Below are positions 28,694 through 37,797 of a stretch of DNA of 64,000 bases, piece after piece. The stretch is from an uncultured Muribaculaceae bacterium (GTDB lineage Bacteria > Bacteroidota > Bacteroidia > Bacteroidales > Muribaculaceae). The stretch is from assembly GCA_947174275.1 (NCBI GenBank), contig CAMWIJ010000003.1, forward strand, positions 26,653 to 90,652, given 5' to 3'. Positions within the stretch are counted from its first letter, which is position 1, and each line of letters opens with the position of its first letter. The notes under the pieces were generated by a model. It did no database searches. It was not told the origin of the DNA and was given only the letters and a program-made list of their open reading frames with translations. Made by a program: the position numbers and the translations under genes.

Positions 28694-30334
28694 TCATTCG
28701 CCTGTTGCCGGTCGGGAGTCGCTGTCGGTAATCGGGAAATCGGCCTTTCCTCCGCGCAGTTGCTCTATGGCTGACATTACGGTGGTGTCCATCATGTTTG
28801 AAATTTCATAATAGGCGCCGAAGCCGAGTATGTCGCGGGCAATCAGTGCTTTCAGTTGATTAACAATCAGAGGTGCCGAATTGTTGATATACGACCACTG
28901 TGTGTCGATGCCGTGCGACTTTGTGAATTTTGCAAACTGCTGTATCAGCTGGAGGTCGGAGGGGAGCATCGATATCAGCTCATTGACATCGAATGCCTCT
29001 TCAAGATGCTCGCGGTTGTTGTCGACATATTCAAGCGAGAATTTCTGAAGAAGCCCCTGGTTGAATACATTTATATAGTATTTTGTTATGCCGACAGTGT
29101 CGTCGGGAACGAATATGTCGGGCATTATGCCGCCGCCGCCGTAGACTTTGCGCCCGTGCATTGTGACAAATAATTTTGTTTCGTCAAAATGTATCGAGTC
29201 GACCTCAAACGCTTCGCCTCGCGTATAGCGGTCATACAGGTCGTTTTCGTATGATTTGGCGTCGGAATAATCCTTTTGTATGCAACGGCCTGACGGTGTG
29301 TAATAGCGGGCTACGGTAAGACGAACGGCTGACCCGTCGGGCAGGTCGATCTGGTTTTGCACCAGGCCTTTGCCGAATGAACGGCGTCCGATTATGAGGC
29401 CGCGGTCGTTGTCCTGTATGGCTCCGGCGAAGATTTCACTTGAACTTGCCGATGCTTCATCAATCAATACAGTGACACGGCTGTCTTTGAACGCGCCGTA
29501 TCCGTCGCTTACGATTACGGAGTTCTCCTGGGTGCGTCGGCCCCGGGTCTCTACTATCTTCTGTCCGCGTGGCAGAAATTCGTTTGCCATCAGCACGGAG
29601 GTCTCGAGAAGTCCGCCGGTGTTGCCTCTGAGGTCTATGATGTAATCTTTGGCTCCGGCGTCGCGGAGTGCGAAAAGCGCCTGGAAAAATTCATCGTAGG
29701 TGGTGCGGCCGAATTTGTTTACTTTGATATATCCGATGCTGTCGGCAACCATATATTCGGCGTCGATGGATGTTACGGGTATGTCGCCGCGTGTCACCTC
29801 GAAATCGATAGGCGCGGGCGCGCTGTTGCGTTTTATAGTCAGTTTGACGGTTGAGCCGCGTTCGCCGCGGAGCAGTTTGAACACCTGCTCGTTGGTAACG
29901 CCTGTGCCTGCCACGGTTTCGCCGTCGACTGCTATGATGCGGTCGCCTGATTTGATGCCGGCACGTTCCGACGGACCTCCGTTTGTGGCCTCAAGCACAT
30001 GTATGGTGTCGTTGTTGATTGTGAAATGCACGCCTACGCCGCTGAATGAGCCGTCGAGCTCTTCGTTTACCATCTGCAGGTCGCTGGCTGGGATGTAGAC
30101 CGAATGCGGGTCGAGGTTCGACAATAGGTTTGGCAGTGATTTCTCGATAAGCGAGTCGGTGTCGACGATATCGACATATTCGCTACCTATGAGATTGAGC
30201 AGGTTGCTCAGTTTCTTCTCGCCGTCGGAACGCCCTCCGCGGTCGCGCAGCAAGGTGTCGGACAATACTCCGCCGGCAAACGCTATGGCGGCTATCAGCG
30301 GTATCCAGATATATCCTTTTGACAGTCTGTTCAT
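28694..30334 (-). CDS. S41-family C-terminal processing protease
   Basis: 546 residues. N-terminal membrane anchor or signal (YIWIPLIAAIAFAGGVL), a PDZ domain (VHFTINNDTIHVLEATNGGPSERAGIKSGDRIIAVDG), then the protease core with catalytic Ser in IDEASASSSEIFAGAI and Lys in GRRSFGKGLVQ. A C-terminal region of about 150 residues follows. Periplasmic protease of the Ctp type. Located between dCMP deaminase and the folate enzyme; order matches that remembered from Bacteroides. Confidence 0.93.
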   Translation of the reverse strand: MNRLSKGYIWIPLIAAIAFAGGVLSDTLLRDRGGRSDGEKKLSNLLNLIGSEYVDIVDTDSLIEKSLPNLLSNLDPHSVYIPASDLQMVNEELDGSFSGVGVHFTINNDTIHVLEATNGGPSERAGIKSGDRIIAVDGETVAGTGVTNEQVFKLLRGERGSTVKLTIKRNSAPAPIDFEVTRGDIPVTSIDAEYMVADSIGYIKVNKFGRTTYDEFFQALFALRDAGAKDYIIDLRGNTGGLLETSVLMANEFLPRGQKIVETRGRRTQENSVIVSDGYGAFKDSRVTVLIDEASASSSEIFAGAIQDNDRGLIIGRRSFGKGLVQNQIDLPDGSAVRLTVARYYTPSGRCIQKDYSDAKSYENDLYDRYTRGEAFEVDSIHFDETKLFVTMHGRKVYGGGGIMPDIFVPDDTVGITKYYINVFNQGLLQKFSLEYVDNNREHLEEAFDVNELISMLPSDLQLIQQFAKFTKSHGIDTQWSYINNSAPLIVNQLKALIARDILGFGAYYEISNMMDTTVMSAIEQLRGGKADFPITDSDSRPATGE

Positions 30335-30450
30335 TGATTGGTAGGTTGAAGGGCGCGTATCCTTTTTTCGGCATTGTGGTCAGGCGGGCTTTCCACTGAA
30401 TGATGCACCCTGTGTGGTTGTTCGAATTATATTATATAATCAGACGTGGT

Positions 30451-30897
30451 TTATTCTTCGGTTTCTCGTTTCGAGATGTCGAGGTGTATGGTCTCGATGC
30501 CGGCGCGTTGGAGCAGGTCTATGCCGTCACACAGCCGGTACATCTCGTCGAATACCACACGCTTGATGCCTGACTGTATGATGAGTTTGGCGCATTCAAT
30601 GCATGGCGATGCGGTGACATAAAGTGTGGCTCCGTCGCTTGAATTGTTGCTGCGCGCCACTTTGGTTATGGCGTTGGCTTCGGCGTGGAGCACGTATGCT
30701 TTTGTGTGACCGCTTTCGTCTTCACATACGTTTTCAAATCCTGACGGAGTGCCGTTGAAGCCGTCGGATATTATCATCGAGTCCTTTACGATTATAGCCC
30801 CGACTCTGCGTCGGCGGCAATAAGAGTTTTCGGCCCATATCTTCGCCATGCGCAGATAGCGGCTGTCAAGTATCTCCTGTTTCTGTTGTTGGTCCAT
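30451..30897 (-). CDS. dCMP/deoxycytidylate deaminase family protein
   Basis: 148 residues. Zinc-dependent deaminase, giving dUMP for thymidylate synthesis. Zinc and catalytic residues in HAEANAITK and PCIECAKLIIQSG; the WAENSYCRRRRVGAIIVKD start is typical of the ComEB/dCMP deaminase group. A promoter-like TAATTTTG is 22 bp upstream. Confidence 0.93.
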   Translation of the reverse strand: MDQQQKQEILDSRYLRMAKIWAENSYCRRRRVGAIIVKDSMIISDGFNGTPSGFENVCEDESGHTKAYVLHAEANAITKVARSNNSSDGATLYVTASPCIECAKLIIQSGIKRVVFDEMYRLCDGIDLLQRAGIETIHLDISKRETEE

Positions 30898-31360
30898 GTG
30901 GCATTTGCAAATGATTGTGCAAAATTACAATATTTTCCAACAACATCTCACATTATATATAAAAATAATCTTAGGATAGATTAAAATGTGCAAATTCAAC
31001 AAGGGGTTGATAATGGTGTCACGATGAAGGTACAGAGGGCGTGAGGCGGAGGTGTCTTTGCTCCGGTTTTTGAGGGTGTGAAAATTGTTACAGCAGCATT
31101 ACTGTGTGGTAATTGTATTGATGTAGTAACAAGTGTTACAATTCAAAATGTTAATCTGTAACAAAAATGAAACCAAATTAACCTATTTTTAATATACTGA
31201 AATATAGTTTATTATATATATGTTCGGTGAAAAATGAAATTTTTTTTCAAAAAAAGTGTAAAAATAATTTGCATATTAAAAAAATGTCGTATATTTGCAA
31301 CGTGAATCTTTTCACAACGCGACTATTTAATGATTTATTCCTAATGCAAAAACATCAATT
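30898..31360 (+). promoter_or_regulatory. AT-rich intergenic region with divergent promoters
   Basis: 463 bp with no gene seen. On the minus strand TAATTTTG (30920-30927) serves the deaminase. On the plus strand TTTG (31268-31271), an 18-bp spacer and TATATTTG (31290-31297) form a strong promoter for the sigma gene, with a leader of about 60 nt. Between them several GTTAC/GTAAC motifs (31087-31162) may be regulator sites. Confidence 0.7.
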
Positions 31361-31870
31361 ATGAGCTCCAAGAATTTTCAAACCAAGCTTTTGGGTCTGC
31401 AAAGCAATCTGCTTAATTTTGCTTACCTGCTTACGTCAAACAGGGATGATGCCTACGATTTGTTGCAGGATACGACTCTCAAAGCTCTCGACAACGAAGA
31501 CAAGTATGTTGAGAATGTAAACTTCAAGGGATGGGTATTCACCATCATGCGCAACATCTTTATCAACAATTACCGTAAATGTGTGCGCTCTGCGACTGTC
31601 ATTGACCAGACTGAAGATCTTTACCATCTCAATCTCCCTCAGGAGTCAGGTTTCGAAACTCCCGAAGGGTCGGTTGCCGCTAAGGAAATATCTTCAGCCA
31701 TCAATTCTTTCTCAGACGAATACCGTATCCCCTTCTCTATGCACGTTGCCGGATACAAATACAATGAAATCGCCGAAAAGATGAATTTGCCGCTCGGCAC
31801 GGTGAAGAGCAGAATCTTCTTTGCCCGCCAGCGTCTGCAAGAAATGCTTAAAGACTATAAGACCCGCTAA
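31361..31870 (+). CDS. ECF-type RNA polymerase sigma factor
   Basis: 169 residues with sigma region 2 (LLNFAYLLTSNRDDAYDLLQDTTLKAL...FKGWVFTIMRNIFINNYRK) and region 4 (IPFSMHVAGYKYNEIAEKMNLPLGTVKSRIFFARQRLQ). Group 4 sigma factors redirect RNA polymerase to stress or envelope genes. Unlike most, it has no adjacent anti-sigma gene: a strong terminator follows and rmuC lies beyond on the other strand. The sequence is close to a widely conserved Bacteroidales sigma factor; the regulon cannot be read from here. Confidence 0.92.
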   Translation: MSSKNFQTKLLGLQSNLLNFAYLLTSNRDDAYDLLQDTTLKALDNEDKYVENVNFKGWVFTIMRNIFINNYRKCVRSATVIDQTEDLYHLNLPQESGFETPEGSVAAKEISSAINSFSDEYRIPFSMHVAGYKYNEIAEKMNLPLGTVKSRIFFARQRLQEMLKDYKTR

Positions 31871-31978
31871 ACTCTTGTAGTGATATCGGTCCCTACTTCT
31901 TCCGGTCACAAGCATGCACTCTTCTGCACTCTGTAATCCTTGAGTGATAATTGAGTATTTAAAGGAGCAAATCATTAG

Positions 31979-32018
31979 CGCCACCGTTCCTGTAATAGGA
32001 ACGGTGGCGCTGACTCTT
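31979..32018. terminator. Bidirectional terminator between the sigma gene and rmuC
   Basis: Perfect 14-bp stem GCGCCACCGTTCCT / AGGAACGGTGGCGC with a 4-nt loop, followed by a T-rich stretch on the plus strand. Confidence 0.85.
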
Positions 32019-32043
32019 TTAGACCACGGCGTTAGCAAATATC

Positions 32044-33420
32044 TTACTCCGCGTTGTTTTTCTTGCCGGAAGGCAGTGCGGCCGTTGTGTCGCCTGTGTC
32101 GGCGTCAGCATCATCGTCGATGGCCGTGAGCGAAAGTCGTTTTGTGGCTTTGGCGCCGAGTTTGCGCAGATTTTCGGCGCGTGTGATAAGATTGCCGGTG
32201 CCGCTTCGCAGTTTCTTGATGGCGCCTTCGTAGGCATTCTGAGTCGATTCAAGGCCACGGCCTATCTTGCTCATGTCATCGACAAAGCCGACAAACTTGT
32301 CATACATCTTTCCGCTCTCTGTGGCAATCTCTATGACATTGCGCTTCATGTCGTCCTGACGCCACAGTTGCTCGATAAGGCGTACGGCTGAAATCAGATG
32401 TGTGGGCGAGATGATGATGACGCGGCGGTCGTAGGCCTCCTGCCAAAGCATCGGGTCGAGGTTCATGGCCGCGAGATAAGCGCCTTCGTTGGGGATGAAC
32501 ATCATCACGAAATCTGTCGATTTGTTGCCGATGTAATCCTGATAGTTCTTGCAGGCGAGTTCCTTGATGTGGGCTTTTACCGAGTTGAGATGCTGCCGCG
32601 CATATTGCTCTGACTCCGAAGCGGCGCCGGCATTAACCATATTTATATAGGCGGTAAGCGATACCTTCGAGTCGATCACTATGCAGCGTCCGTCGGGAAA
32701 ATCGACCACTACGTCAGGACGCAGGCTGTGTCCGGCGGCGTCGCGCAGCACTGTGCCGTTTTCGTCGGTGGTGAGCTGCACATGAAAGTGTACGTCGCGC
32801 TTAAGGCCTGATTTCTCGAGTATTGTCTCCAGTATCATCTCTCCCCAGTCGCCTTGCACCTTGCTGTTGCCGCGCAAGGCGTCGGCCAGTTCCTTGGCTT
32901 CCTTGCCGATGCTTCGGTTGAGTTCCATCATCTCGCGCAGGCTCTGCTGGAGTGAAAATCTTTCGCGGGCCTCGCTGTTATAAGTATCCTCTACCTTTTT
33001 GCGGAACGACTCGATGTTTTCTTTCAGCGGTGTCAGGATATCCTTGATTTGCGTCTCGCTCTGCTGTCGGAGTCTGTCCGTGCTGTTTGCGAGAACCTCG
33101 TTGGCGATGAGTTTGAAATGCTTCTCGCTGTCGCTGAGCATACGCTCGAACTCCTTGCCTGACGCTGTTTCGGCCTGCTTTATGCGAAGTTCGGCGTCAC
33201 GTTCTATCTGCTTTACGCGTTCGGCTGCCGCTGTCTCGGCGCGAGCTATGCGTTCGTTTGCCGATGTTTCGGTCAGAGTCGCACGCTCTGCGGCGGCTTT
33301 CTCTCTTTCGGCGAGAGTGGCGAGTTCGCTTTTCAATGCGATATGACGCGAGACCGTTATTGCGGTTACAATCAGTGATGCCACAAGCATCACGCTTAGA
33401 AAAATTACAAGTATTACCAT
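32044..33420 (-). CDS. rmuC: DNA recombination protein RmuC
   Basis: 458 residues. One N-terminal membrane helix ([20 protein letters not shown]), a coiled coil of about 130 residues rich in Ala/Glu/Arg, then the RmuC domain ([57 protein letters not shown]), which is a PD-(D/E)XK-like nuclease fold. It limits DNA inversions and rearrangements in E. coli and acts in anti-phage systems in other contexts. A TATATTTG element at 33454-33461 precedes it. Confidence 0.93.
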   Translation of the reverse strand: MVILVIFLSVMLVASLIVTAITVSRHIALKSELATLAEREKAAAERATLTETSANERIARAETAAAERVKQIERDAELRIKQAETASGKEFERMLSDSEKHFKLIANEVLANSTDRLRQQSETQIKDILTPLKENIESFRKKVEDTYNSEARERFSLQQSLREMMELNRSIGKEAKELADALRGNSKVQGDWGEMILETILEKSGLKRDVHFHVQLTTDENGTVLRDAAGHSLRPDVVVDFPDGRCIVIDSKVSLTAYINMVNAGAASESEQYARQHLNSVKAHIKELACKNYQDYIGNKSTDFVMMFIPNEGAYLAAMNLDPMLWQEAYDRRVIIISPTHLISAVRLIEQLWRQDDMKRNVIEIATESGKMYDKFVGFVDDMSKIGRGLESTQNAYEGAIKKLRSGTGNLITRAENLRKLGAKATKRLSLTAIDDDADADTGDTTAALPSGKKNNAE

Positions 33421-33453
33421 CTGCTGTATTGTTTGCGACTGTTTATTTTAGTG

Positions 33454-33461
33454 CAAATATA
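33454..33461 (-). promoter_or_regulatory. -7 element of rmuC
   Basis: TATATTTG on the minus strand, 33 bp before the ATG. Confidence 0.5.
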
Positions 33462-33483
33462 CGCAAATAAAAGGATATTTTAA

Positions 33484-34224
33484 TTATGATGGGGTAGGCG
33501 ACGTGGTGTTGTTGTCAGGATGTCCGGCTTTCGACTTACTGATTTTCAGCACGGCATTTGTCACATATACGGTGAACACCGGGAAGAGTGTAAGACCTTC
33601 GACCGACAGCACCACGCCGAGCACCTTGCCTGTAGGGGTCATGATTGATATGTTGGTGCCGCAGGTCGTCATCTCAAGAAACGCCCACCACAGTGCCGTC
33701 CAGAATGTGTCGACCTTCGGATTGATGAAATGTTCCTCGACAAAAAACATCATTGCAGCGAAATATACGGTCACGGCCACCCATGTGATATATACCCACA
33801 GCATGCTGAGCGATTTCCTCGATGTGAAAGTCTTGCATACCATGGCGAGCACATACCCCGCACGAAACAGCGGCACGAGTTTGATAAGATACATGATGTG
33901 CGGCTCCACTGTCAGTCCTGCCCATTGCAGTATGTTGAGATATGGGATACTGACGATTATGAAAAGGATATGCGTGGCGAGATACTTCCATTTGCCGCGG
34001 GTAAGACTCCATTCGGCTATGATGTCAAATAAAAACAGGATGCATACCCAAAACTGGAAATGCATGTAGCGGCTGTCGGTAAGAAATGATTTGTTCTCGA
34101 GGGTCTCCCGCGACACCCATATCACCATTGCCACCGATGCCGCCAGCACCATGATGTGAAGCGATGTCAAAAAGAGTCCGGCGACCCGAGTCAGCCCTCC
34201 TGTGTCATGTTTTGTCTCCGGCAT
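33484..34224 (-). CDS. Ion-channel protein with atypical pore signature
   Basis: 246 residues. Helices at about 15-35, 50-70, 80-100 and 138-160, then a re-entrant pore segment and a final helix: FWTALWWAFLEMTTCGTNI followed by SIMTPTGKVLGVVLSVEGLTLFPVFTVYVTNAV. This is the two-helix-plus-pore plan of voltage-gated-like potassium channels, but the filter reads TTCGTNI instead of TVGYG. Membrane protein; ion selectivity cannot be predicted. ATG 34269 is in frame 45 bp upstream; MPETKHDTGG at 34224 is the more likely start. Confidence 0.78.
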   Translation of the reverse strand: MPETKHDTGGLTRVAGLFLTSLHIMVLAASVAMVIWVSRETLENKSFLTDSRYMHFQFWVCILFLFDIIAEWSLTRGKWKYLATHILFIIVSIPYLNILQWAGLTVEPHIMYLIKLVPLFRAGYVLAMVCKTFTSRKSLSMLWVYITWVAVTVYFAAMMFFVEEHFINPKVDTFWTALWWAFLEMTTCGTNISIMTPTGKVLGVVLSVEGLTLFPVFTVYVTNAVLKISKSKAGHPDNNTTSPTPS

Positions 34225-34292
34225 ATATTGATCATAAATAAATAAGTAAAATATTAACCGCGATTTCAACCCGAAAGTTTTAAAATTATTCG

Positions 34293-34300
34293 TAATTTTG
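34293..34300 (+). promoter_or_regulatory. -7 element of the mltG operon
   Basis: TAATTTTG about 98 bp before mltG; -33 box not clear. Confidence 0.45.
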
Positions 34301-34398
34301 CAGAATAGAGGTGTATTCTGACCCGAATGACAGTGGTTGCAGTAGCGAAGTCTCGTGATTTCAGGTTTTAATCGCCTTTACGTTATGAAAAGTTATCT

Positions 34399-35430
34399 AT
34401 GAAGAATAAAAGGAAGAAATGGCCCAGACTGGTGCTTCAGGCATTGGCAGTGGTTGTGATTATATGCTGTATCGCCGGCGTTTTTGTTTACTTTTATGCA
34501 TCGAAGTCATACGATGGCGAGCGGGTGCGTATATATGTTGACGCCGCAGGCGGTGAGACCGCATTACGTGATTCGCTTGAAAAACGTCTTGGTGAGGATT
34601 ATGGAGGCCGTGTCTACAAGATATGGTCGGTGATTTCCGAGACGTCGGAGGTCAAGTCGGGCAGCTATGTCGTCGAGCCGGGTGAAAAAGCATGGAAACT
34701 TGCCGGGCGCATCGAAAACCGCCGTCAGGATCCTGTCAATGTCACGTTCAACAATCTGCGCACATTCGGTCAGCTGATGGCTCGCCTTGATGCGCAGTTG
34801 CTTGCCGACAGCGCGTCGCTTGCCGCAGCCGCCGACTCGATGCTTGTCGGGGCAGGTGTTGCTCCGGTTGAGTTTGCCGCGCATTTCTTACCCGATACGT
34901 ATGAATTTTATTGGAACGAACCGGCGTCGGGTGTGGTGGAGAAGATTGTCGCCAACTATGACCGGTTCTGGAACGATGACCGCCGGGCCAAGGCGCGTGC
35001 GCTTCATCTGACTCCCGATGAGGTGGCTACGCTTGCCTCGATAGTGGAGGAGGAGACCAACAAGGCTGACGAGCGTCCGGTTGTGGCGCGTCTGTATCTC
35101 AACCGGCTTGCCTCGGGCATGAAACTTCAGGCTGACCCTACGGTAAGGTTCGCCCTCGGAGACTTCTCCATCAGGCGTGTGCTCAACAAGCACCTTCAGG
35201 TATCTTCACCGTATAACACATATCAGCACCCCGGCCTTCCTCCGGGGCCGATACGTATTCCGGAGGCTTCGGCGATAGACGCCGTGCTCAATGCTCCGGC
35301 GCACAAATATCTGTATATGTGCGCCAGGGAAGACTTCTCAGGATATCATAATTTTGCCGTCGATTATGCCTCGCATCAGGCTAATGCAAAAAAATATCAG
35401 GCGGCTCTCGACCGTAAAGGTTATAAATGA
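34399..35430 (+). CDS. mltG: Endolytic murein transglycosylase MltG
   Basis: 343 residues. N-terminal helix (LVLQALAVVVIICCIAGVFVYFY), LysM-like region, and YceG catalytic domain with the active-site Glu in LASIVEEETNKADERPVVARLYLNRL and the following MKLQADPTVRFAL, PYNTYQHPGLPPGPI. Cleaves nascent glycan strands in the periplasm, releasing them from the polymerase. 26 bp before the MFS gene on the same strand. Confidence 0.95.
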   Translation: MKNKRKKWPRLVLQALAVVVIICCIAGVFVYFYASKSYDGERVRIYVDAAGGETALRDSLEKRLGEDYGGRVYKIWSVISETSEVKSGSYVVEPGEKAWKLAGRIENRRQDPVNVTFNNLRTFGQLMARLDAQLLADSASLAAAADSMLVGAGVAPVEFAAHFLPDTYEFYWNEPASGVVEKIVANYDRFWNDDRRAKARALHLTPDEVATLASIVEEETNKADERPVVARLYLNRLASGMKLQADPTVRFALGDFSIRRVLNKHLQVSSPYNTYQHPGLPPGPIRIPEASAIDAVLNAPAHKYLYMCAREDFSGYHNFAVDYASHQANAKKYQAALDRKGYK

Positions 35431-35456
35431 GAATGAAATTTTAAACCAGTCATAAA

Positions 35457-37280
35457 ATGCAACAGAAAGTAACAAAACAATTGCTGAGCGACCGTCCCGC
35501 AGTTAGATGGACCGCGCTCGTGCTTCTGGCGATGGCCATGTTCTTCGGCTACATGTTCATGGACGTGCTGTCGCCGCTGCAGACCGCCCTGCAGGATACC
35601 AAAGGATGGGCCCCCGAGACCTACGGTCACTTCGCAGGCTCGGAGACTTTTCTCAACGTGTTTATATTCTTCCTGATTTTTGCCGGAATTATTCTGGACA
35701 AGATGGGGGTGAGGTTTACGGTAATACTCTCCGGCTCGGTGATGCTTGTCGGTGCGGCCATCAACTATTTTGCGCTGACCGACGCCTTTACGCAGAGTTC
35801 GCTTGCCGTATTTTTCGAAAACAATCTTAACCTGCCTGACGCGTGGTGGAATGTAACCCCGTTCTTTGAGGGCATGCCTGCTTCGGCAAAACTTTCCGCA
35901 ATCGGTTTCATGATATTCGGCTGCGGTGTGGAGATGGCGGGCATCACAGTGTCGAGAGGCATTGTCAAATGGTTTGCCGGCAAGGAAATGGCATTGGCTA
36001 TGGGTATTGAGATGGCGCTTGCGCGCGTAGGCGTTGCGGCTGTGTTCATCATGTCGCCGCTGGTGTCGCGCATGGGCGGCTCTCTCAACGTGTCGCGTTC
36101 GGTGGGCTTTACAGTGATATTGCTCTGCATCGGACTCATAAGCTTCATCGCTTATGCGGTTATGGATAAGAAACTGGAACGTCAGACCGGCAACAACGAG
36201 GAAAAGGATGATCCGTTCAAGGTATCCGATCTCAAATATATCTTCAAGTCAAAAGTATTCTGGATTGTGGCATTGCTTTGCGTGCTTTACTATTCGGCGA
36301 TATTCCCCTTCCAGAAATACGCAGCCAATATGCTTCAGTGCAATCTCGGCATCTCAGATGAATCGGCCGCTTTGATATTTACAGTGTTCCCTCTCGGAGC
36401 AGCTGCCATCACTCCGTTCCTCGGCCGTTACCTCGACAGGAAGGGCAAAGGCGCGACAATGCTTATATTCGGCGCGCTTCTTATGATAATATGCCACCTG
36501 ACATTCGCTCTCGGATTGCCCGCTCTTCGCGGCGGCGACATGAATGCAGTGGCTGAAAATTCGATTGTGTCGGGAAAAATCATCGACTCTCAGCGTGGCA
36601 GTGACGGCAAAGAAGTGGCAATCAACGTGGTGTTCAGCCCCAAGAACTTTGCCAACCATGATGTGGCTTCCTCTATAGTAGGCAAGAGCGCAGGTGAGAC
36701 GGTGGTGTTCAATCCGCGCGCGGCATTCTCAGATGCCACCATTGCCGATGAGGCTGAGCGCAATGAAGCTGCCTCGCAGAAGATAACAAACTTCCTTAAG
36801 GACAAGGATACAAGTTTTGACCTCGCGCAGTCACGCGCGCTTGACCGCGACTTCACCCTTGTGGTCGATAAGATACAGTCGCCGATGGGAGTGTTCGGCA
36901 TCGTTGTGGCTTTCCTTGCAATTGTGCTGCTTGGCATCTCGTTCTCGCTTGTTCCCGCTTCGCTGTGGCCTTCGGTGCCGAAACTTGTCGACGGCAAGTT
37001 GCTCGGTTCGGCCTACGCGGTGATTTTCTGGATACAGAATATCGGTCTCTATGCAGTGCCTATGGTTATCGGCGGAGTGCTCGCATCGACCAATACCGAT
37101 GTATTCAACCCGCTCAGCTACAATTATACCGCCCCGATGCTCATCTTCGCATCATTCGGTGTAATGGCTCTCATCTTCGGTCTTATACTGAAAGGTCTTG
37201 ACCGTAAACACCACTACGGCCTCGAAGCGCCCAACACCAAAGCCGACGACACCGCAGTCGAATTTGACGCGATGGAATAA
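35457..37280 (+). CDS. Major facilitator superfamily transporter with a large loop insert
   Basis: 607 residues, long for an MFS carrier (usually 400-450). Twelve helices can be counted. A hydrophilic insert of about 115 residues (about 360-475, nucleotides 36535-36880) lies between helices 9 and 10, which in the MFS topology faces the periplasm. The signature loops GIILDKMGVRFTV (helix 2-3) and GRYLDRKGKGATML (helix 8-9) are visible. Substrate unknown. It follows mltG and ends at a terminator. Confidence 0.85.
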   Translation: MQQKVTKQLLSDRPAVRWTALVLLAMAMFFGYMFMDVLSPLQTALQDTKGWAPETYGHFAGSETFLNVFIFFLIFAGIILDKMGVRFTVILSGSVMLVGAAINYFALTDAFTQSSLAVFFENNLNLPDAWWNVTPFFEGMPASAKLSAIGFMIFGCGVEMAGITVSRGIVKWFAGKEMALAMGIEMALARVGVAAVFIMSPLVSRMGGSLNVSRSVGFTVILLCIGLISFIAYAVMDKKLERQTGNNEEKDDPFKVSDLKYIFKSKVFWIVALLCVLYYSAIFPFQKYAANMLQCNLGISDESAALIFTVFPLGAAAITPFLGRYLDRKGKGATMLIFGALLMIICHLTFALGLPALRGGDMNAVAENSIVSGKIIDSQRGSDGKEVAINVVFSPKNFANHDVASSIVGKSAGETVVFNPRAAFSDATIADEAERNEAASQKITNFLKDKDTSFDLAQSRALDRDFTLVVDKIQSPMGVFGIVVAFLAIVLLGISFSLVPASLWPSVPKLVDGKLLGSAYAVIFWIQNIGLYAVPMVIGGVLASTNTDVFNPLSYNYTAPMLIFASFGVMALIFGLILKGLDRKHHYGLEAPNTKADDTAVEFDAME

Positions 37281-37316
37281 TACCACGGTCGTAAACCGAT
37301 AACGCTACCGATAAAG

Positions 37317-37352
37317 AACGGGCTGACACCGCATCATGTGTCAGCCCGTTTG
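37317..37352. terminator. Terminator between the MFS gene and the MerR gene
   Basis: AACGGGCTGACAC / GTGTCAGCCCGTT, a 13-bp perfect stem with an 8-nt loop, between convergent genes; probably works in both directions. Confidence 0.85.
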
Positions 37353-37407
37353 TTGTCGTATAAGTAATGTTGTCTTATAAATTATAATGTAAAGCGGCTC
37401 TTTTCAA

Positions 37408-37764
37408 TCACGGTTGTTTCTGTCGGGGAGGCTGCCGTGAGTTGAGGGCGTCGAGCATGGTTTTGAGTTTCAGTCTGATTTGTTTAAGACTCTCGATAGC
37501 TTCCACCTTTCGTGATATGCCGGAATGGTTTTGGCGTATCTGCTGCTCGGCAGCCTCGAGTTTCATCCCTTTTTCTTTTACGAGAAAGGCAACGTGGCGT
37601 ATGCGCTCAAGGTCGGCGGCGGTGTAGAATCTGGTGCCGTGTTCGTTACGTTTCGGTTTTATGATTGTGAACTTGCGTTCCCAGAAGCGCAGCGTAGAGG
37701 GGGGCAGGCCGATGATTTCGGCTACCTCCCTTATCTTGTAATATTTCTTTTCGATATTTTCCAT
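37408..37764 (-). CDS. MerR-family transcriptional regulator
   Basis: 118 residues. The MerR winged helix (YYKIREVAEIIGLPPSTLRFWERKF...RNEHGTRFYTAADLERIRHVAFLV) is followed by a short coiled-coil dimerisation helix and a basic tail (RQPPRQKQP). No Cys or effector domain is seen, so the sensed signal is unknown. It lies 33 bp after the M23 peptidase in the same direction. Confidence 0.92.
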   Translation of the reverse strand: MENIEKKYYKIREVAEIIGLPPSTLRFWERKFTIIKPKRNEHGTRFYTAADLERIRHVAFLVKEKGMKLEAAEQQIRQNHSGISRKVEAIESLKQIRLKLKTMLDALNSRQPPRQKQP

Positions 37765-37797
37765 CGGTCAGGTTTCGTTTGATTGCGACAGCGGTTG

